Shown piece after piece: positions 11,176-22,171 of a stretch of 64,000 bases of DNA. How positions within the stretch are numbered: the stretch's first letter is position 1; each line of letters starts with the position of its first letter. The notes below the pieces were generated by a model that did not search any database, was not told where the DNA came from, and was given only the letters and a program-made list of their open reading frames with translations. Position numbers and translations under genes: made by a program. The stretch comes from Salvator merianae (lineage: Eukaryota > Chordata > Lepidosauria > Squamata > Teiidae): positions 74,039,673 through 74,103,672 of the forward strand of contig QVOM02000042.1 of the NCBI GenBank assembly GCA_003586115.2. The letters run 5' to 3'.

Positions 11176-11469
11176 AAGGTGTAGAAATACCCACTTGCAC
11201 AGATCTAGGTTTTAACAGCAAAAGAGGCAGGTGGAGACATGGTGCTAGGGGGAAGGCAGGAGTGGATGGCATTAAGTGGATGTTCCACTTTGGCCACGAG
11301 CCCCAGCATTGGTTGGAGAGGGGAAAGAAGCCCCTCCCTCTGCCTGCCTAGGAAGGTCCACCACCTCCAATGGCACATTGACACCCTGAAACTGCAGCTA
11401 GACTATGGAACTGAAACAGACTATGGAATTGAGAGATGAGATAATCCAAATACTGGTTAGGCTGAATTT

Positions 11470-11660
11470 CAGGGGAATGGGTTGGATAAAAATTGGAAGA
11501 CTATTTTTGGGGTGTGAACGTCGAGCACGAGGGCATTCTTCAGGCTGTTTAAAACCTCAGGTGTGCCTGCAACCCAAGTCATAAAGCAAGTCTAGAAGTA
11601 TACCAAGGTCACTAATACTGAAGATCGCAGAGACATCAAAGAAAATCAATAAGGGCACAT
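11470..11660 (-). mobile_element. L2-like reverse transcriptase fragment, antisense
   Basis: On the minus strand 11655-11600 reads VPLLIFFDVSAIFSISDLGI, a degraded form of the LINE palm motif 'LLVLLDLSAAFDTVDHGILL'. It continues into ILLDLLYDLGC. It is a separate copy from the one at 11990-12425, because both carry the same palm motif. It ends abruptly where the 11667-11803 repeat begins. Confidence 0.5.
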
Positions 11661-11666
11661 ATTCTC

Positions 11667-11803
11667 ATTTGTAGTAGTTTTGGGGCTGTTGTGCCATGTT
11701 CCATAGTTCTTCTGAGAACCTAAGTTTTCAGACATAGTTATGATGTCCATCTTCAGAGGATTTGATGTCTGGAAGAGTCAAACAACTGACTCTTGTGGTA
11801 GCA
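11667..11803. mobile_element. Short repeat related to the 148-bp inverted-repeat element at 25616
   Basis: ATTTGTAGTAGTTTTGGGGCTGTTGTG…GTTCCATAGTTCTTCTG…ATGATGTCCATCTTCAGAGGATTTG matches the reverse complement of 25616-25763 over its full length. This defines a dispersed family present in two orientations in the window. The superfamily is unknown. Confidence 0.65.
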
Positions 11804-11849
11804 AGGTCAGAGCAGATTCTTAACAGCCGTATCCTTAAATGCTGTACAG

Positions 11850-11965
11850 ATTTGCTATAGCAGTGAATTTCTGTAGCTCAAGGTTGGAGTGTTGCAGACG
11901 TTTCACCAGCAGGCTAGGTACCATCATCAATTCAGACCAATGTACTGATTATGCTACCTACCCTG
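11850..11965. mobile_element. Possible Penelope-like fragment
   Basis: GCAGACGTTTCACCAGCAGGCTAGGTACCATCATCAATTCAG resembles the 'ACGTTTCGCC…AGGTGGCATCATCAG' block that I associate with Penelope-like elements of vertebrates. No protein is recognisable. It could instead belong to the neighbouring unclassified repeat. Confidence 0.35.
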
Positions 11966-11989
11966 GTATTGAAAAGTATGCAGAGAGAA

Positions 11990-12425
11990 AATTTAACTCA
12001 GAGAAATAGAGAATAGAACTGATCCCTGAGGAACTCTGCATGAGAGTTCTAAAGGTGACAAACAAAAGTTCCCATTGCTACTGTCTGGAGTAAACTCCGG
12101 AGATAAGAAGAAATCAACTGTAAAACAGTGTCTCCAGGTCCCAACTCCCAAACTTGTTTCAACAAGATATAATGGACAATGGTATCAAAAGCCATTGAGA
12201 GATTGAGGAGAACCAATAGGATTGCATTACCCCTGCCCTCTCCCAATAAAGGTCATCCATTAGGGTGACCAAGGTTGTCTCAATTCCATAATCCCACTTG
12301 AAACCAGAAATGGGTCTAGATAAAACTGTTATTCCCAAGCATTCCTGCAGCTGGACAGGCAGTCTGCCCAGTGCCTTGTTCAAAAGAGGGATATTAAGTG
12401 CCACTGGCATCTTCCCTCACCCCGG
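11990..12425 (-). mobile_element. L2-like reverse transcriptase fragment, antisense
   Basis: Two overlapping minus frames give the L2 RT in order, with one frameshift between them. The first contains PLLNKALGRLPVQLQE, then SRPISGFKWDYGIETTLVTL (compare 'SGFRPGYGTETALVTLVDDL'). The second contains LLVLLNLSMAFDTIVHYILL and GDTVLQLISSYL (compare 'LLVLLDLSAAFDTVDHGILL … GDTVLQWFSSYL'). Stop codons and the shift mark it as dead. It covers fingers and palm A only. Confidence 0.75.
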
Positions 12426-13974
12426 TAATGAGACATTCAATTGCAAAATGAGGTCAAGAGTATTGTAGTCAGCAAGAAAGTTGTAGTTGGCCAGCAGTTA
12501 ATGGGGGAGAGCATTAAGTCATTGCCTTGAATTATTGTGAAGCTTTTTTTATTGATTATGTTTTTAAATGAATATTATGCAGTTGGAAGACATTTGTAGT
12601 GCAAGATTAATTTGAAAGTTATTAAAAATATTTTCTTTTTAAAAAAAGTTATATCTCCAGAGACATGTGGTTAAGTGCAATATATTTAAAAGATAACCTT
12701 GGGATGGCATGGGGTACTTACTGTCTCTGTAGAGTGATTTGGTCTGGACACTGGTATATATTGTGGATGGTTTTTTTTAATGCGAGCTTAAGCTATCCTA
12801 CTTAGAACAGTTCAAACCACCACTGAGTTGGCTTCAACCAGCAGTTTCTAAAAGTGTGGATTGATTAACATAGATATTTGTTTTCTGATGACACTGTAGT
12901 AGCAAGCCATTGCCTGCAAGTCTGAAACAGCTATTACAAATCTAACACCACAGACAGAGCTTCCATTATCATATCATATTAATATGAAAGTGACTTGTTT
13001 TCTGCCAAAGAAACATGAGGGTAATCAAGGCAGTGAATAGCTTGCATGAATCAGCCCTATAAAGGCTACCTTGGGGGAGCAGATTTTGTAGGGAAGTCTG
13101 TGGTAAATTAGCAACTTCATGTTAATTTCCTCCATTTGTTTTTGGAACAGTAGATGAACTCATAGTATAATCAATGCCATACATTTGGGTCTGACAACAA
13201 CATTTGGATAGTTACAAGCATTTAACTGTTGGATGAAAAATAGGTAGAATTTGACGTTAGACTTTAGATGGTTTGGGTTGTATTAGAACAAAAGTCCCCA
13301 ACTGAGAAGTAAATTGGTTTGTGTCCTCACATGCTTTTTAGAGAACTGAGTCACATCTGTTTTTGACAGCAGAATCAGCAGGCCATTAAAGGCAATATGG
13401 GCAGTATACCACCACTCAGCTCACAACCTGAGTCTGCTTTTTCTTTTATCTTTCATGAAAGTTAAATTTCAGGGTTGGCTAACTTGTAGGTAATCCATGT
13501 CTTCACTCATAAATTTCCCTATAGATTGGAATAGAGTCTTAAAGAGTTTCACTTACCGTTAACCTATTCTGTGTGGCCTTCTCTGTGGTGGCATCCACAC
13601 TCTCATGTGCTCTCACACAGATGTTCATGAAGTGCATGTTATCATATTTTTAGGTGATCATTTTAAAATTTTGCTGACCCAGGTATTCCAACTGTGAGTG
13701 GGTATCTGTTTCTTTACCTGCCCGATTTTAATTACTGTTTTTTAATTACTGCTCTAACATTTTGTTGTTTTTAAACTTGCTTTTAGTTCAATTCTAAAGC
13801 ACTGAGAGGATACTAAGGATGATATCAAAAGGCCTTAGGGGCAGCAGTTATCCAAGCTGAAATGATAGTCTATGTGTAGTGAAGGGCTAGAGAGAGAAAA
13901 AAACAATGCACATTAAAAACAGAATCTGGAGAAGAAGGCAAGAAGAAAATAGTATCAAATAGGTATTTTTTTAT
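12426..13974. other. Non-coding stretch, nothing recognised
   Basis: No exon or nameable repeat. Short poly-T/poly-A runs at about 12545, 12640 and 12770. Confidence 0.3.
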
Positions 13975-14076
13975 ATGCTTGTTATTTTGCTATGAGCTGC
14001 CCTGAGGTCTATGATGAGAATGGTATAAATCAAACAATGATGATGATGGTGGTAATGGTGATGGTGATGGTGATGT
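13975..14076 (+). repeat. LINE tail fragment followed by (GATGGT)n simple repeat
   Basis: GCTATGAGCTGCCCTGAGGTC…GGTATAAATCAAACAATG is an L2/CR1-like tail. It runs into TGATGATGGTGGTAATGGTGATGGTGATGGTGATG at 14038-14076. Confidence 0.6.
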
Positions 14077-15339
14077 GAGGGCAAAGAGAACGTATTCAGA
14101 GAAAATCATATTTAAGGAAACACAAATAAAAAGGAAACTGAGCATGTAGAAACAAATGTGGGAGGTATACATAGCTTACAAAAGTTGGAGGCCTGGCTAG
14201 GGAAGAAGGGTCTAAAATTACTTGGGGGGAGGCTTTTGTCCTCTCCTCTACTATATTAAAGCCAGTTTTTGGGTTTTGTTTTTTTTCCTGCTGGACCTCA
14301 TCTTCAATTTAGTTTATCTGCCTAGCCAAGAAATCTTTATGTGGTGACCATGGCAACCAAGACTCTTTGCTTGTTTCCTCCTCGAGTCAGTCTATGCATG
14401 GCAGCCGGTCTGACTGTGGGGAGAGCAGCTGTGTGTGCAGCACAAGGAAGTTGCTTGACTGTAGTAATCATGTTTGGCAGGTCAAGGGTGATTCCTTGCC
14501 TGCAGGGATTTGTACAATGCCGTGGGCTAGTGAGGTGGTGTTATAATAAACCCCAGATGTTTCCGCTGCTATATGTGTATATGTTCTGCATAAGCCGAGA
14601 ATAGGACCAGTGGAGGTAAGAGTGGGAGAGGAGAATAGCTGTTAGGTACTTAGGGATCGCTTTTCTATAATGCATGTATTGCCCCTTAATACTGAGGATT
14701 GTGTGCTTGAAACAGAAATATTTAAATATGTTTTCTATTAATGGCATGTCCCCAGAATGAGGCATTCCATTTCTCTTTGAGGTGAACATAAGCATTGTAA
14801 GTCAACTGTAGATCTTGCAGTTTAGGTTCTGAAATTAATGTTGTAGTCTGAAGTGCATGAATATTGTATCTGGATGTTGAAACCCCAAAACAGCAAAACT
14901 AAAGCCTATGGGGACTTCTTCCTTACTCTTAAGAGCACAGCACTTTTTTGACTTCGCAGATTTAGCTTGAAACAGTGCCTGTGTCCCTTTTCTGCATCAT
15001 CAATATATAGAAAGAAATGTGTTTTTTCAAAACAGTTGTTTCACAGAAGCTATAGGAACTGGGGTTTATCTCAAGAAATAACACAGAAAAACAAGTTGGC
15101 TAAGTTCCATTTTGAATCAGGGTCCCATCTAAGCTCCCTTTTCCATATATGTGAAAACTCTTAACCTTACGGTATAAGGAGACGTAGAATATCATAGGAT
15201 GAGCACAAGTGTTTGCAACTTTTTATTTTGAATTAACCTAGTCAGCAGTTTATTATTTTCTATAACCAGACTATTAATTCAGCATAACTCACATTCCTTG
15301 CAGAATCATGTGATCTTTTAGAAAAAAATAGTACATCTA
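14077..15339. other. Non-coding stretch, nothing recognised
   Basis: No supported feature. Confidence 0.3.
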
Positions 15340-15432
15340 TCAAATATTTATATTGCTATCCCATTCTATATTCAAAGATCTCAGGGAGGGTCACAATAAA
15401 ATTGGTAAAAAAACAGATAAAGTATTAAAAGT
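15340..15432 (-). mobile_element. LINE tail fragment, antisense
   Basis: ATATTTATATTGCTATCCCATTCTATATTCAAAGATCTCAGGG has the same order of motifs as the antisense tail at 443-520. Confidence 0.45.
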
Positions 15433-15634
15433 CATGCACAGTAGAGATATTCTCATATATCTTTAGTCTCAGCTGAAACATTACAGCACCAAGAGTGTTT
15501 ATGATTTTTAAGAATGTCATTGTAAATCCACATGCAAATCTACATGCAAATTTAAAACTGAAGTTTAGTCTTGAATTTCTGTTTAGATGTTTCTTTCCAA
15601 TCCATACTTGAAGTTTCCTGTTTCGCATATTCAC

Positions 15635-16036
15635 AGCACAATCCCTGTGTATGCTTTACTCTAAAATTAACCCCACTGTGACCACTCAGGTTCTTGGTGA
15701 ATATTTTTGTATATTGTCTTCATTGAAAAAATCTAGTGTAGCTATTTCAATTGTACTATTGCCTACACTAGAATATGGATGCGGTTCCTCACTGTTTGCT
15801 TTCTCTAACAAAGTTGTAAATCAGTTTTTTAAAACAGAGTATTTTAAACTGATCTTCAGCACAAGATCATCTGCAAAGAATCTCTCTGTCTGTTTAGTGA
15901 ATTTACAGTGCAATGATGTTTGTGCCTTGCCATCTGTTTTGTTCTTGCCAGCTGGGTGGCAGTATAGTGCTGAAACTATTAAGAGGAAAGAGGACAGCTC
16001 TCTTCACCTCTTTCGCTTCGCTACTGAGTTGAAATT
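15635..16036 (+). mobile_element. Old repeat block with a possible LINE thumb frame
   Basis: The left edge (CAGCACAATCCCTGTGTATGCTTTACTCTAAAATTAACCCCACTGTG) resembles a widespread reptile repeat end ('CACAATCCTATGCATG-TTACTCAGAAGTAAGTCCCACTG'). It is followed by a 148-codon open frame starting at 15651. The stretch LLPTLEYGCGSSLFAF…FFKTEYFKLIF in that frame is loosely like LINE thumb domains ('VIPMLTYGAEI…FLKRIL' in the neighbouring copy). No catalytic motif is present. Chance is not excluded. Confidence 0.3.
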
Positions 16037-16049
16037 CCATATTTTTGTA

Positions 16050-17745
16050 TTTCCAAATATACAGCTAAAGGAGGTCAGCTCTTTTCTGCCTTCATAGATC
16101 TAAGCATGGCTTTTGACTCTGTAAATAGAGAGCTGCTCTGGAGGAAACTGTCCATCCTCAACTTAGAGCTGAGATTGTTACTTTTAATTAGAACGCTATA
16201 TACGGCTACCTCTGTTAAAATTCATACTGGAGTGAATGGAGCATTGACTGGAGAAATTCCCACTTCTAAGGGAGTCAAGCAGGGGTGTATCTTGGCTTCC
16301 ATCTTGTTCAATTTATATGTCAATGATCTGCCCAAAGCTCTACAGGTTCCCGAGACTCATATGCCCAAGATCTTGAATAAGTATGTAAATATTCTTCTGT
16401 ATGCTGATGATCTAGTCTTAATGTCCCATACTTTAGTGGGTCTAAGGAAACTTCTGAAGATATTTAGTACTTACTGTAGGGCAAATTATTTGACTATTAA
16501 CATCTCTAAATCTAGGGTGATAGTCTTTGGAAAAAAGAGGCGTAGACATATCTGGTCGCTTGATGGTGCAAGATTGGAACAAGCCAAATCATATCTTTAC
16601 CTGGGAGTGGTATTTTCAGAAACCCTCTCATGGATCCCAAATATTAAAAGAACTTTACAGCGAGCCACTGCAGGTTTTAACTCACTGAATCTCCTGGTAA
16701 ATCGCAGTTTCCCAGGCTCCCTTAATCCCATCCTAAAGGTTTATAGAGCCAAAGTAATTCCAATGCTAACCTATGGGGCAGAAATTCGGGGCTATACTAA
16801 AACTGAGACCTTAGAACAAGCACAATCTTCTTTTTTAAAACGGATATTAAATTTAGATAAAACTACACCTGCTGTAGCCGCACGGGCTGAACTCAGTGTT
16901 TATTCTATTCGGAGCCATATTGAAATCAAACTGTTTAACTTCTGGCGTAGGCTAGAGTCACTCCCATCCTGTAGACTACCCAAAATGTGTCTAGAAGAAT
17001 TGACTAAGAATTCAATTCGCTCCCAGTGGTGTTCCCATCTGGCCCAATTCCTTAGCCAAGTGGGCTTTTCCTTCCAGTCCATAAATACACTTGGTGAGAC
17101 ATCTAAAACAACCTTTAAACAAAGAGTCTACGATATCAGTACACAAAATGATATCGCCAAACTAGCCAATGTTAAATCTCTTAAATGGCTAGCTGCTAAC
17201 AAACAGGTATTCCACCAAGAGAAATATCTAGGATTTACTATGGCACCTTATTTAAGAGTTTTCACCCGAGCCCGTTTTGAACAACTGAACTGTATGGCTA
17301 TATTAGGAAGATATCAGAAGCTTCCATACAACGAAAGAACATGCATTTGTGGAGCTGCAGAGATTGAAAATATCTCACACATCTTGGTCTCTTGCTGTCT
17401 GTACACAGCTGCAAGAGACAAATACCTTAAACCACTTTTTGGCCAACAAGAACTTTTGGCCCCCAAAGGCTAAACTCCTATTCCTACTCAAGGGTTCAAA
17501 CTTTTATACAACTAAACAGGTAGCGCTATTCTTACACAGGTCTTCCCAAATAAGAGATTCATTAGTGACTCATTCATTGCAGAGATCAGGTGATTCGAGC
17601 CTAGACAACTAATTAACATAAGATTTTCATTTTATTTCTCACTTGTATTGGAATAGAGATTCTGTATTCTTTTAATGTTTTTAACTGTTTTCTTATGTAT
17701 AAATTTGATATGGTCCTTGGACTAATCAATAAACTGAAACTGAGA
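16050..17745 (+). mobile_element. Vingi/I-like LINE, 5' truncated, nearly intact
   Basis: The element is bounded by CCATATTTTTGTA at 16037-16049 and again at 17746-17758, a 13-bp target-site duplication. It has one long RT frame and a short 3' untranslated region ending GGTCCTTGGACTAATCAATA AACTGAAACTGA. Copies of the same end lie at 8234-8350 (antisense) and 18580-18672. The clade (Vingi/I rather than R1 or R4) is inferred from the protein style and the C-terminal zinc-knuckle-like motif. The long frame and clear duplication mark it as the youngest LINE in the window. Confidence 0.85.
16056..17612 (+). pseudogene. LINE reverse transcriptase ORF2 fragment with one late frameshift
   Basis: The frame enters from the truncation point and stays open to 17473. 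The palm motifs are in order: AFIDLSMAFDSVNR (about 16086-16127), GVKQGCILASILFNLYVNDL (from about 16271), and the catalytic YADD at about 16400. A thumb region with VIPMLTYGAEI follows. Near the C-terminus is CICG…SHILVSC, a C-x-C-x9-H-x4-C knuckle typical of I-like LINEs. The frame then ends at 17473, but the next frame continues LINE-like (FLANKNFWPPKAKLLFLLKG … TTKQVALFLHRSSQIRDS) to 17612, so a single indel near 17430-17445 broke it. The N-terminal endonuclease is missing, so it cannot be an autonomous element. Confidence 0.8.
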
Positions 17746-17930
17746 CCATATTTTTGTACAGATTTTGAACCCTGTTTTAGAGTTCTTCAAGGGATGGCAC
17801 TGTAGTGCCAAATACAACAAACAGTTTCATACATTGTATTTCTCAATGAGTTCTTCCAGACTTGCAATTCTCCCAGGACTATATATTGGAGATGCCACAC
17901 ATATTTGTGGCATTCCTAGTATAGTTCCAG
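17746..17930. other. Unclassified sequence between the two Vingi-like copies
   Basis: Starts with the right-hand 13-bp duplication of the long copy. Nothing else recognised. Confidence 0.35.
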
Positions 17931-18062
17931 GATATCAAGGCAATATCCTGAAACATTGCTATTACAGGAAATCCAGCAACAATGCCAGGTTTCCCATAAT
18001 AGTGATTGCTTACCTCTGCCTGCCAACTCCTTGCATTAGTGTTCCAGATACTCAAATGCTAG
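17931..18062. repeat. Left copy of a ~132-bp direct duplication
   Basis: Runs from GATATCAAGGCAATATCC to AAATGCTAG and is repeated at 18679-18816 with about 10 substitutions and one ~6-bp length difference. The two copies directly abut the LINE fragment at 18063-18678, so they behave as a very long target-site duplication. Confidence 0.8.
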
Positions 18063-18678
18063 GGCATATTGGTCAGTCAGCCAGAGAGATTTTCAAGCAG
18101 TGGGTGATGGATATTGTTATTCTGTCTAATTTAAAATCACTAAAATGGCTAGCACGAATGAAAACTATTTTCCAGCTTGAAAAGTATTTAGATTATAAAA
18201 TGCCCTATCAGTTAAGGAAACAATTCACCCACGTACATTTTGAATTAATTAATTCCATAGTGAAGCTGGGGAGGTACCACCAGGTGCCTTATAAGGGAAG
18301 ATTGTCCATTTTTGGCATGCCAGTGGTTGAAGATTTCTCTTAATATTCTGTTTGTCAGCTGTATTCTTCAATTAGAACAATCTATCTGGGGGCCCATTTA
18401 CAAAAGGTGAGTCATTGGAATGTAGAATGTAAATTGATCTATTTTATTCAGGGAGAAAACATCCAGATGACTTATAGGGTAGCTCTGTATTTTGGTAAGG
18501 TTGTCCGATTTAGGAAATTATTCGTCAATCAGAATGCAGTACGTGGAAAGGGGGATGGGGATAGATAATCATGTTACTCTCCTTTTGAATTTTGATTATA
18601 CTCTTATATCTTATGATTATATGTTATTTGTAACTTTGATATGGTTGAAAGACTAATCAATAAACTGACAAGCAAACA
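18063..18678 (+). mobile_element. Second Vingi/I-like LINE, 3' fragment
   Basis: The frame at 18063-18343 (AREIFKQWVMDI … LKSLKWLARMKTIFQLEKYL … QFTHVHFELINSIVKLGRYH) aligns with the C-terminal part of the longer copy (KSLKWLAANKQVFHQEKYLG … RARFEQLNCMAILGRYQ). The CxC motif is lost. The 3' end TTTGATATGGTTGAAAGACT AATCAATAAACTGACAAGC is the family terminus. It is older and more decayed than its neighbour. Confidence 0.8.
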
Positions 18679-18816
18679 GATACCAAGGCAATATCCTGAA
18701 ACATTGCTATTGCAGGAAATCCAGCAACAAAGTCAGATTTCCCATAATAGTGATTGCTTACCTCCATCTGCCAACTCCTTGCATTGTTGTTTTTGTTCCA
18801 AATACCCAGATGCTAG
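18679..18816. repeat. Right copy of the ~132-bp direct duplication
   Basis: Matches 17931-18062; see that entry. It starts immediately after the LINE 3' end. Confidence 0.8.
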
Positions 18817-18834
18817 TCAAGTGCAGCCCAAAAA

Positions 18835-21345
18835 AAAATACCAAACTCAAAGGTGTTGGGAGATTTTAACATCCATGTGGAGATTATCTTCAGTGGACCA
18901 GCTTAGCTTTTCATGGCCTCCATGACAACCCTGGGGTTATCTTAGTATGTTACTAGTCCAACACACAAGGCAGGACATACTCTTGAACTAGTTTTTGCCA
19001 CAGACCCGATTGCTGAGAATCCATTGATAAGAGGGCTATTGGTAAGCCCACTGTCATGGACAGATCATCCACTGGTAAGATTTGGATTTGCAGTGGCAGC
19101 TCCCCTCTGCAGGAATGGGCAACCTATCAAGATGGTCTACCCCAGAGACTTACAGAATCTGAATGATTTCTGAATGCTTTGGGGGACTTTCTGGTTGACA
19201 TAGATGACGCTTCTGCCAAGGTTCTGGTCTCCCTTTAGATTCAGAAGATGAGCAGGGCCATCAACACGATTGCTCCCAAGTGTACATAGCATTCCTGTGG
19301 GACCTGTAAAACACCCTGGTATTCCATGGAGTTACAGGTGATGAAGCAAGGTCATCAGCTAGAACACAGGTGTTGTAAATTCCACTGTGAATCTGATTCA
19401 ACACAGGTTAGAGCACATTATCGTGCCTGCCATATGGCAGTGGTGTTGGGTGGGGGGGGGGAGACTTATTTCTCCAACACCACTGAATCTTCAAGTAGCC
19501 ATCTAGCTCTTTTGAGTGGTGAATGGCCTTACAAGATCAAGCCTGAGGGAACAAGTGCAATGGCCTTCTGATATCTGCTGTGACAAATTTGCAGGGTAAT
19601 TTGAGGGTAAAGTCACTCAGATTCATGGGGGATCGGATTTCACAGTTGGGAATAATTCAGAGGAAGTCTCCAGAGAACTGTCTAGTCTAGTTATTTTGGA
19701 TTGGTTTCAATTATTGTGACCTGAGGATGTGGACAAGATACTTGCTGGGGTTTGACAAACTACATGCAGTTCTTGGGTGATAAAAGATAGCCAGCAGGGT
19801 ATGACTGGGTGGGTCCAGGGTGTAGTGAATGCCTCTTTGAGGGATGGGGTGGTCCCACTGGCTCTTAAAAGAGGCAGTGGCATACCCACTCCTCAAGAGT
19901 GTTCTACCTGGCTCCAGAAGAGCTAAACAACTATTGTCCCATGGCCAACATACCTTTTTGGGGCAAGGTATTGGAGAGGGCCATGGCTGTTGAACTGCAG
20001 GCATGCTTGTAGGAAACTGATTATCTTGACCCATTTCAATCTGGATTCAGACTTGGTTATGGCAGAGAAACCACTAGGTCACCCTGGTTGATGACTTTCC
20101 CTGAGAGAAAGAAGGGGGAGTGTGACCCCGTTGGTTCTCCTAGATCTCTCAGCGACTTTTGAAACCATGTTATCCTTCTGAAAAGGCTACAGAGGTTGGG
20201 AGTTGGAGACACTGTGTTACATTGGTTCCACTCCTATCTCCAAGCCAATGCCAGAGAGTAGTTGTGGGAGATTCCTGCTCATCAGTCTGGGAACTCACTT
20301 TTGTTTCTCAGGGGTCAATCTTATCTCCCATGTTTTTCAATATCTAAATGAAACCACTGGGAGAAGTCATCAGGAAATTTGAAATATGCAGATGACACCC
20401 AGCTGTATCTCTGTGTGCCATCTGAATCAGGAGAGGTGGTTGAAATGCTTGACAGGTACCTGGAGGCAGTAATGGGCTGGATGGGGGCCAATAAATTGAA
20501 ACTGAATCCAAACAAGATGGAAATGCTGTGTGTCACAAGATCTCAAGTCTGTGAAGTTGGGAGGCATCCTGTCCTTGATAGGGTTGCAATTCTCTGGTCG
20601 GGACAAGTGCAAAATCTGGGGTGCTCTTGGACTCTGCAACATAGCTTGAAGCTCAGGTGGAGGTGGTGACCAAAAGTGCCTACTTCTAGCTCTGGCTGGT
20701 TCACCAGCTACAACCACTTCTGGATAAAGATGATCTGATCATGGTAATCCATGCTCTGGTAACTTCCAGATTGGACTATTGTAATGCACCTTACATGGGA
20801 CTTCCCTTGAAGACAGTTCAAAGAGCTGAATCTGGTGCGGAATGCGGCAGCCAGACTGCTGGCTAGAACAACTGGCTGGCTGCCGATCACACCGGTCTTA
20901 AAAGAACTGCACTGGCTGCCAGTTTGCTACCAAGCTCAATTCAAGGTGTTAACTTGAACCTATAAGGTGTTGTACAGCTTGGGCCCCAAATATCTAAAGT
21001 AACACCTTCTCCTATATCGACCTGGTTGCACCATAATATCTGCAGGGCATATCCTGCTGGTTGTTACACCATCTTCAGTAGTTAATGGGGTGAGAACCTG
21101 GGATCAGGCCTTCTCAATAGTAGCACCCAGACTATATTTTAGTCTCCCTTCTGAATCAGGAATCTGCGAAGACACACCTATTTACCCTGACCTTTGGCTG
21201 AAGAACAGTTTCCCCTCCCCTCTTTCAGGCACCGTCTTTGTTTTTAATGTGTCCATTTTATATTTTGTTTTTATTGTTGTGACCCACCCACCCAGAGACT
21301 TTCAGGTATGGGCAGGATAGAAATTGAATAAGTAAATAAATAACA
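18835..21345 (+). mobile_element. L2-clade LINE, 2.5 kb, decayed
   Basis: Reads across frames in the order expected for an L2 ORF2. Endonuclease end: VLGDFNIHVE at about 18855, GHTLELVFATD at about 18970, SWTDHPLVRFGF at about 19055. RT: a degraded GFR-type fingers region at about 20035, GDTVLHWFHSYLQ at about 20205, then the palm motif YADDTQLYLCVPSESGEVVE at about 20383. C-terminal part: NKLKLNPNKMEML, LDYCNAPYMGLPLKT at about 20772, then the RAFSVVAP-like block at about 21100 and FRRHLFTL-like remnants. The tail is GACTTTCAGGTATGGGCAGG ATAGAAATTGAATAAGTAAATAAATAA (21297-21343). Many stops and frameshifts: dead. Confidence 0.85.
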
Positions 21346-22090
21346 GAAGTAGCTGCCAGACACAGGTAAGAGCTCAGGATTGCCTCCTGCTGTCTGGAGG
21401 TACCATATGTCAAATCAAGATCAACAGAATCCTTTTCCCCTCCTCAAGTGAAAGCGTCAAAAGTCTGAATTGTGATGTTGAAATCTGGATTAAAATTTTC
21501 AGGCTTTTTCTTTTAAACTTTTGTTATTATATAAAAGTGTAAAAACCTAAATAAGGAAAGGACAATGAATAATTGTCCTCTGACTTCATTCTCCTGGAGA
21601 ATTGTGTGACCTGTTTCTCTCTTTGTATTAACAAGTAACGGTACCAGCAGAGAGACAAGCAATATCAAATACTGCCAGAGAACAGGTCATGCACTTCTTT
21701 GCTTTTTGCTTTTTTTTTCCTTACTAACATTTCTGTGGCCAATCCTGTCTTTTCTCTAATTCTTAATTACCAATACATTGTACTTTTATCAGAATAAAGT
21801 GAATATAATGACCTGCTTTGTTGTTGTTTTTTAAAAATTGTATGAGGACATTTTAAAATCTAACTAGAGATCGATAGGGAAATATGGATAAATTTATGTA
21901 ATGAGTGCACAGATCTCAGTGGACTTACTATCTTCTGCTTTAATTGGGTGTGCTAGTAAGCACCATTTGCTAAACAACTAGTGAAATAAAATTGCAATGC
22001 ATAAGCCAGTAATACAGTGATGTTGCCCAGATCATTAATTATTTACAAACATTGAGAATGCTGAAATTGTACAACATATGTCCATGAACC
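21346..22090. other. Non-coding stretch, nothing recognised
   Basis: No supported feature; A/T-rich. Confidence 0.3.
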
Positions 22091-22171
22091 AAAATTGCAA
22101 TGATGATAAGTTCCTTCAAAATTGCAATGATATTAGGTTTCTTCAAAATTGCAATAATAACTAGATTCCTT
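22091..22171. repeat. 27-bp tandem repeat, three copies
   Basis: AAAATTGCAATGATGATAAG TTCCTTC repeats at 22091, 22118 and 22145, with increasing divergence in the third unit. Confidence 0.85.

Noticed and set aside
10882..11272. Minus-strand frames with VCVCVCV runs
   Set aside because: Produced by the (AC)n microsatellite.
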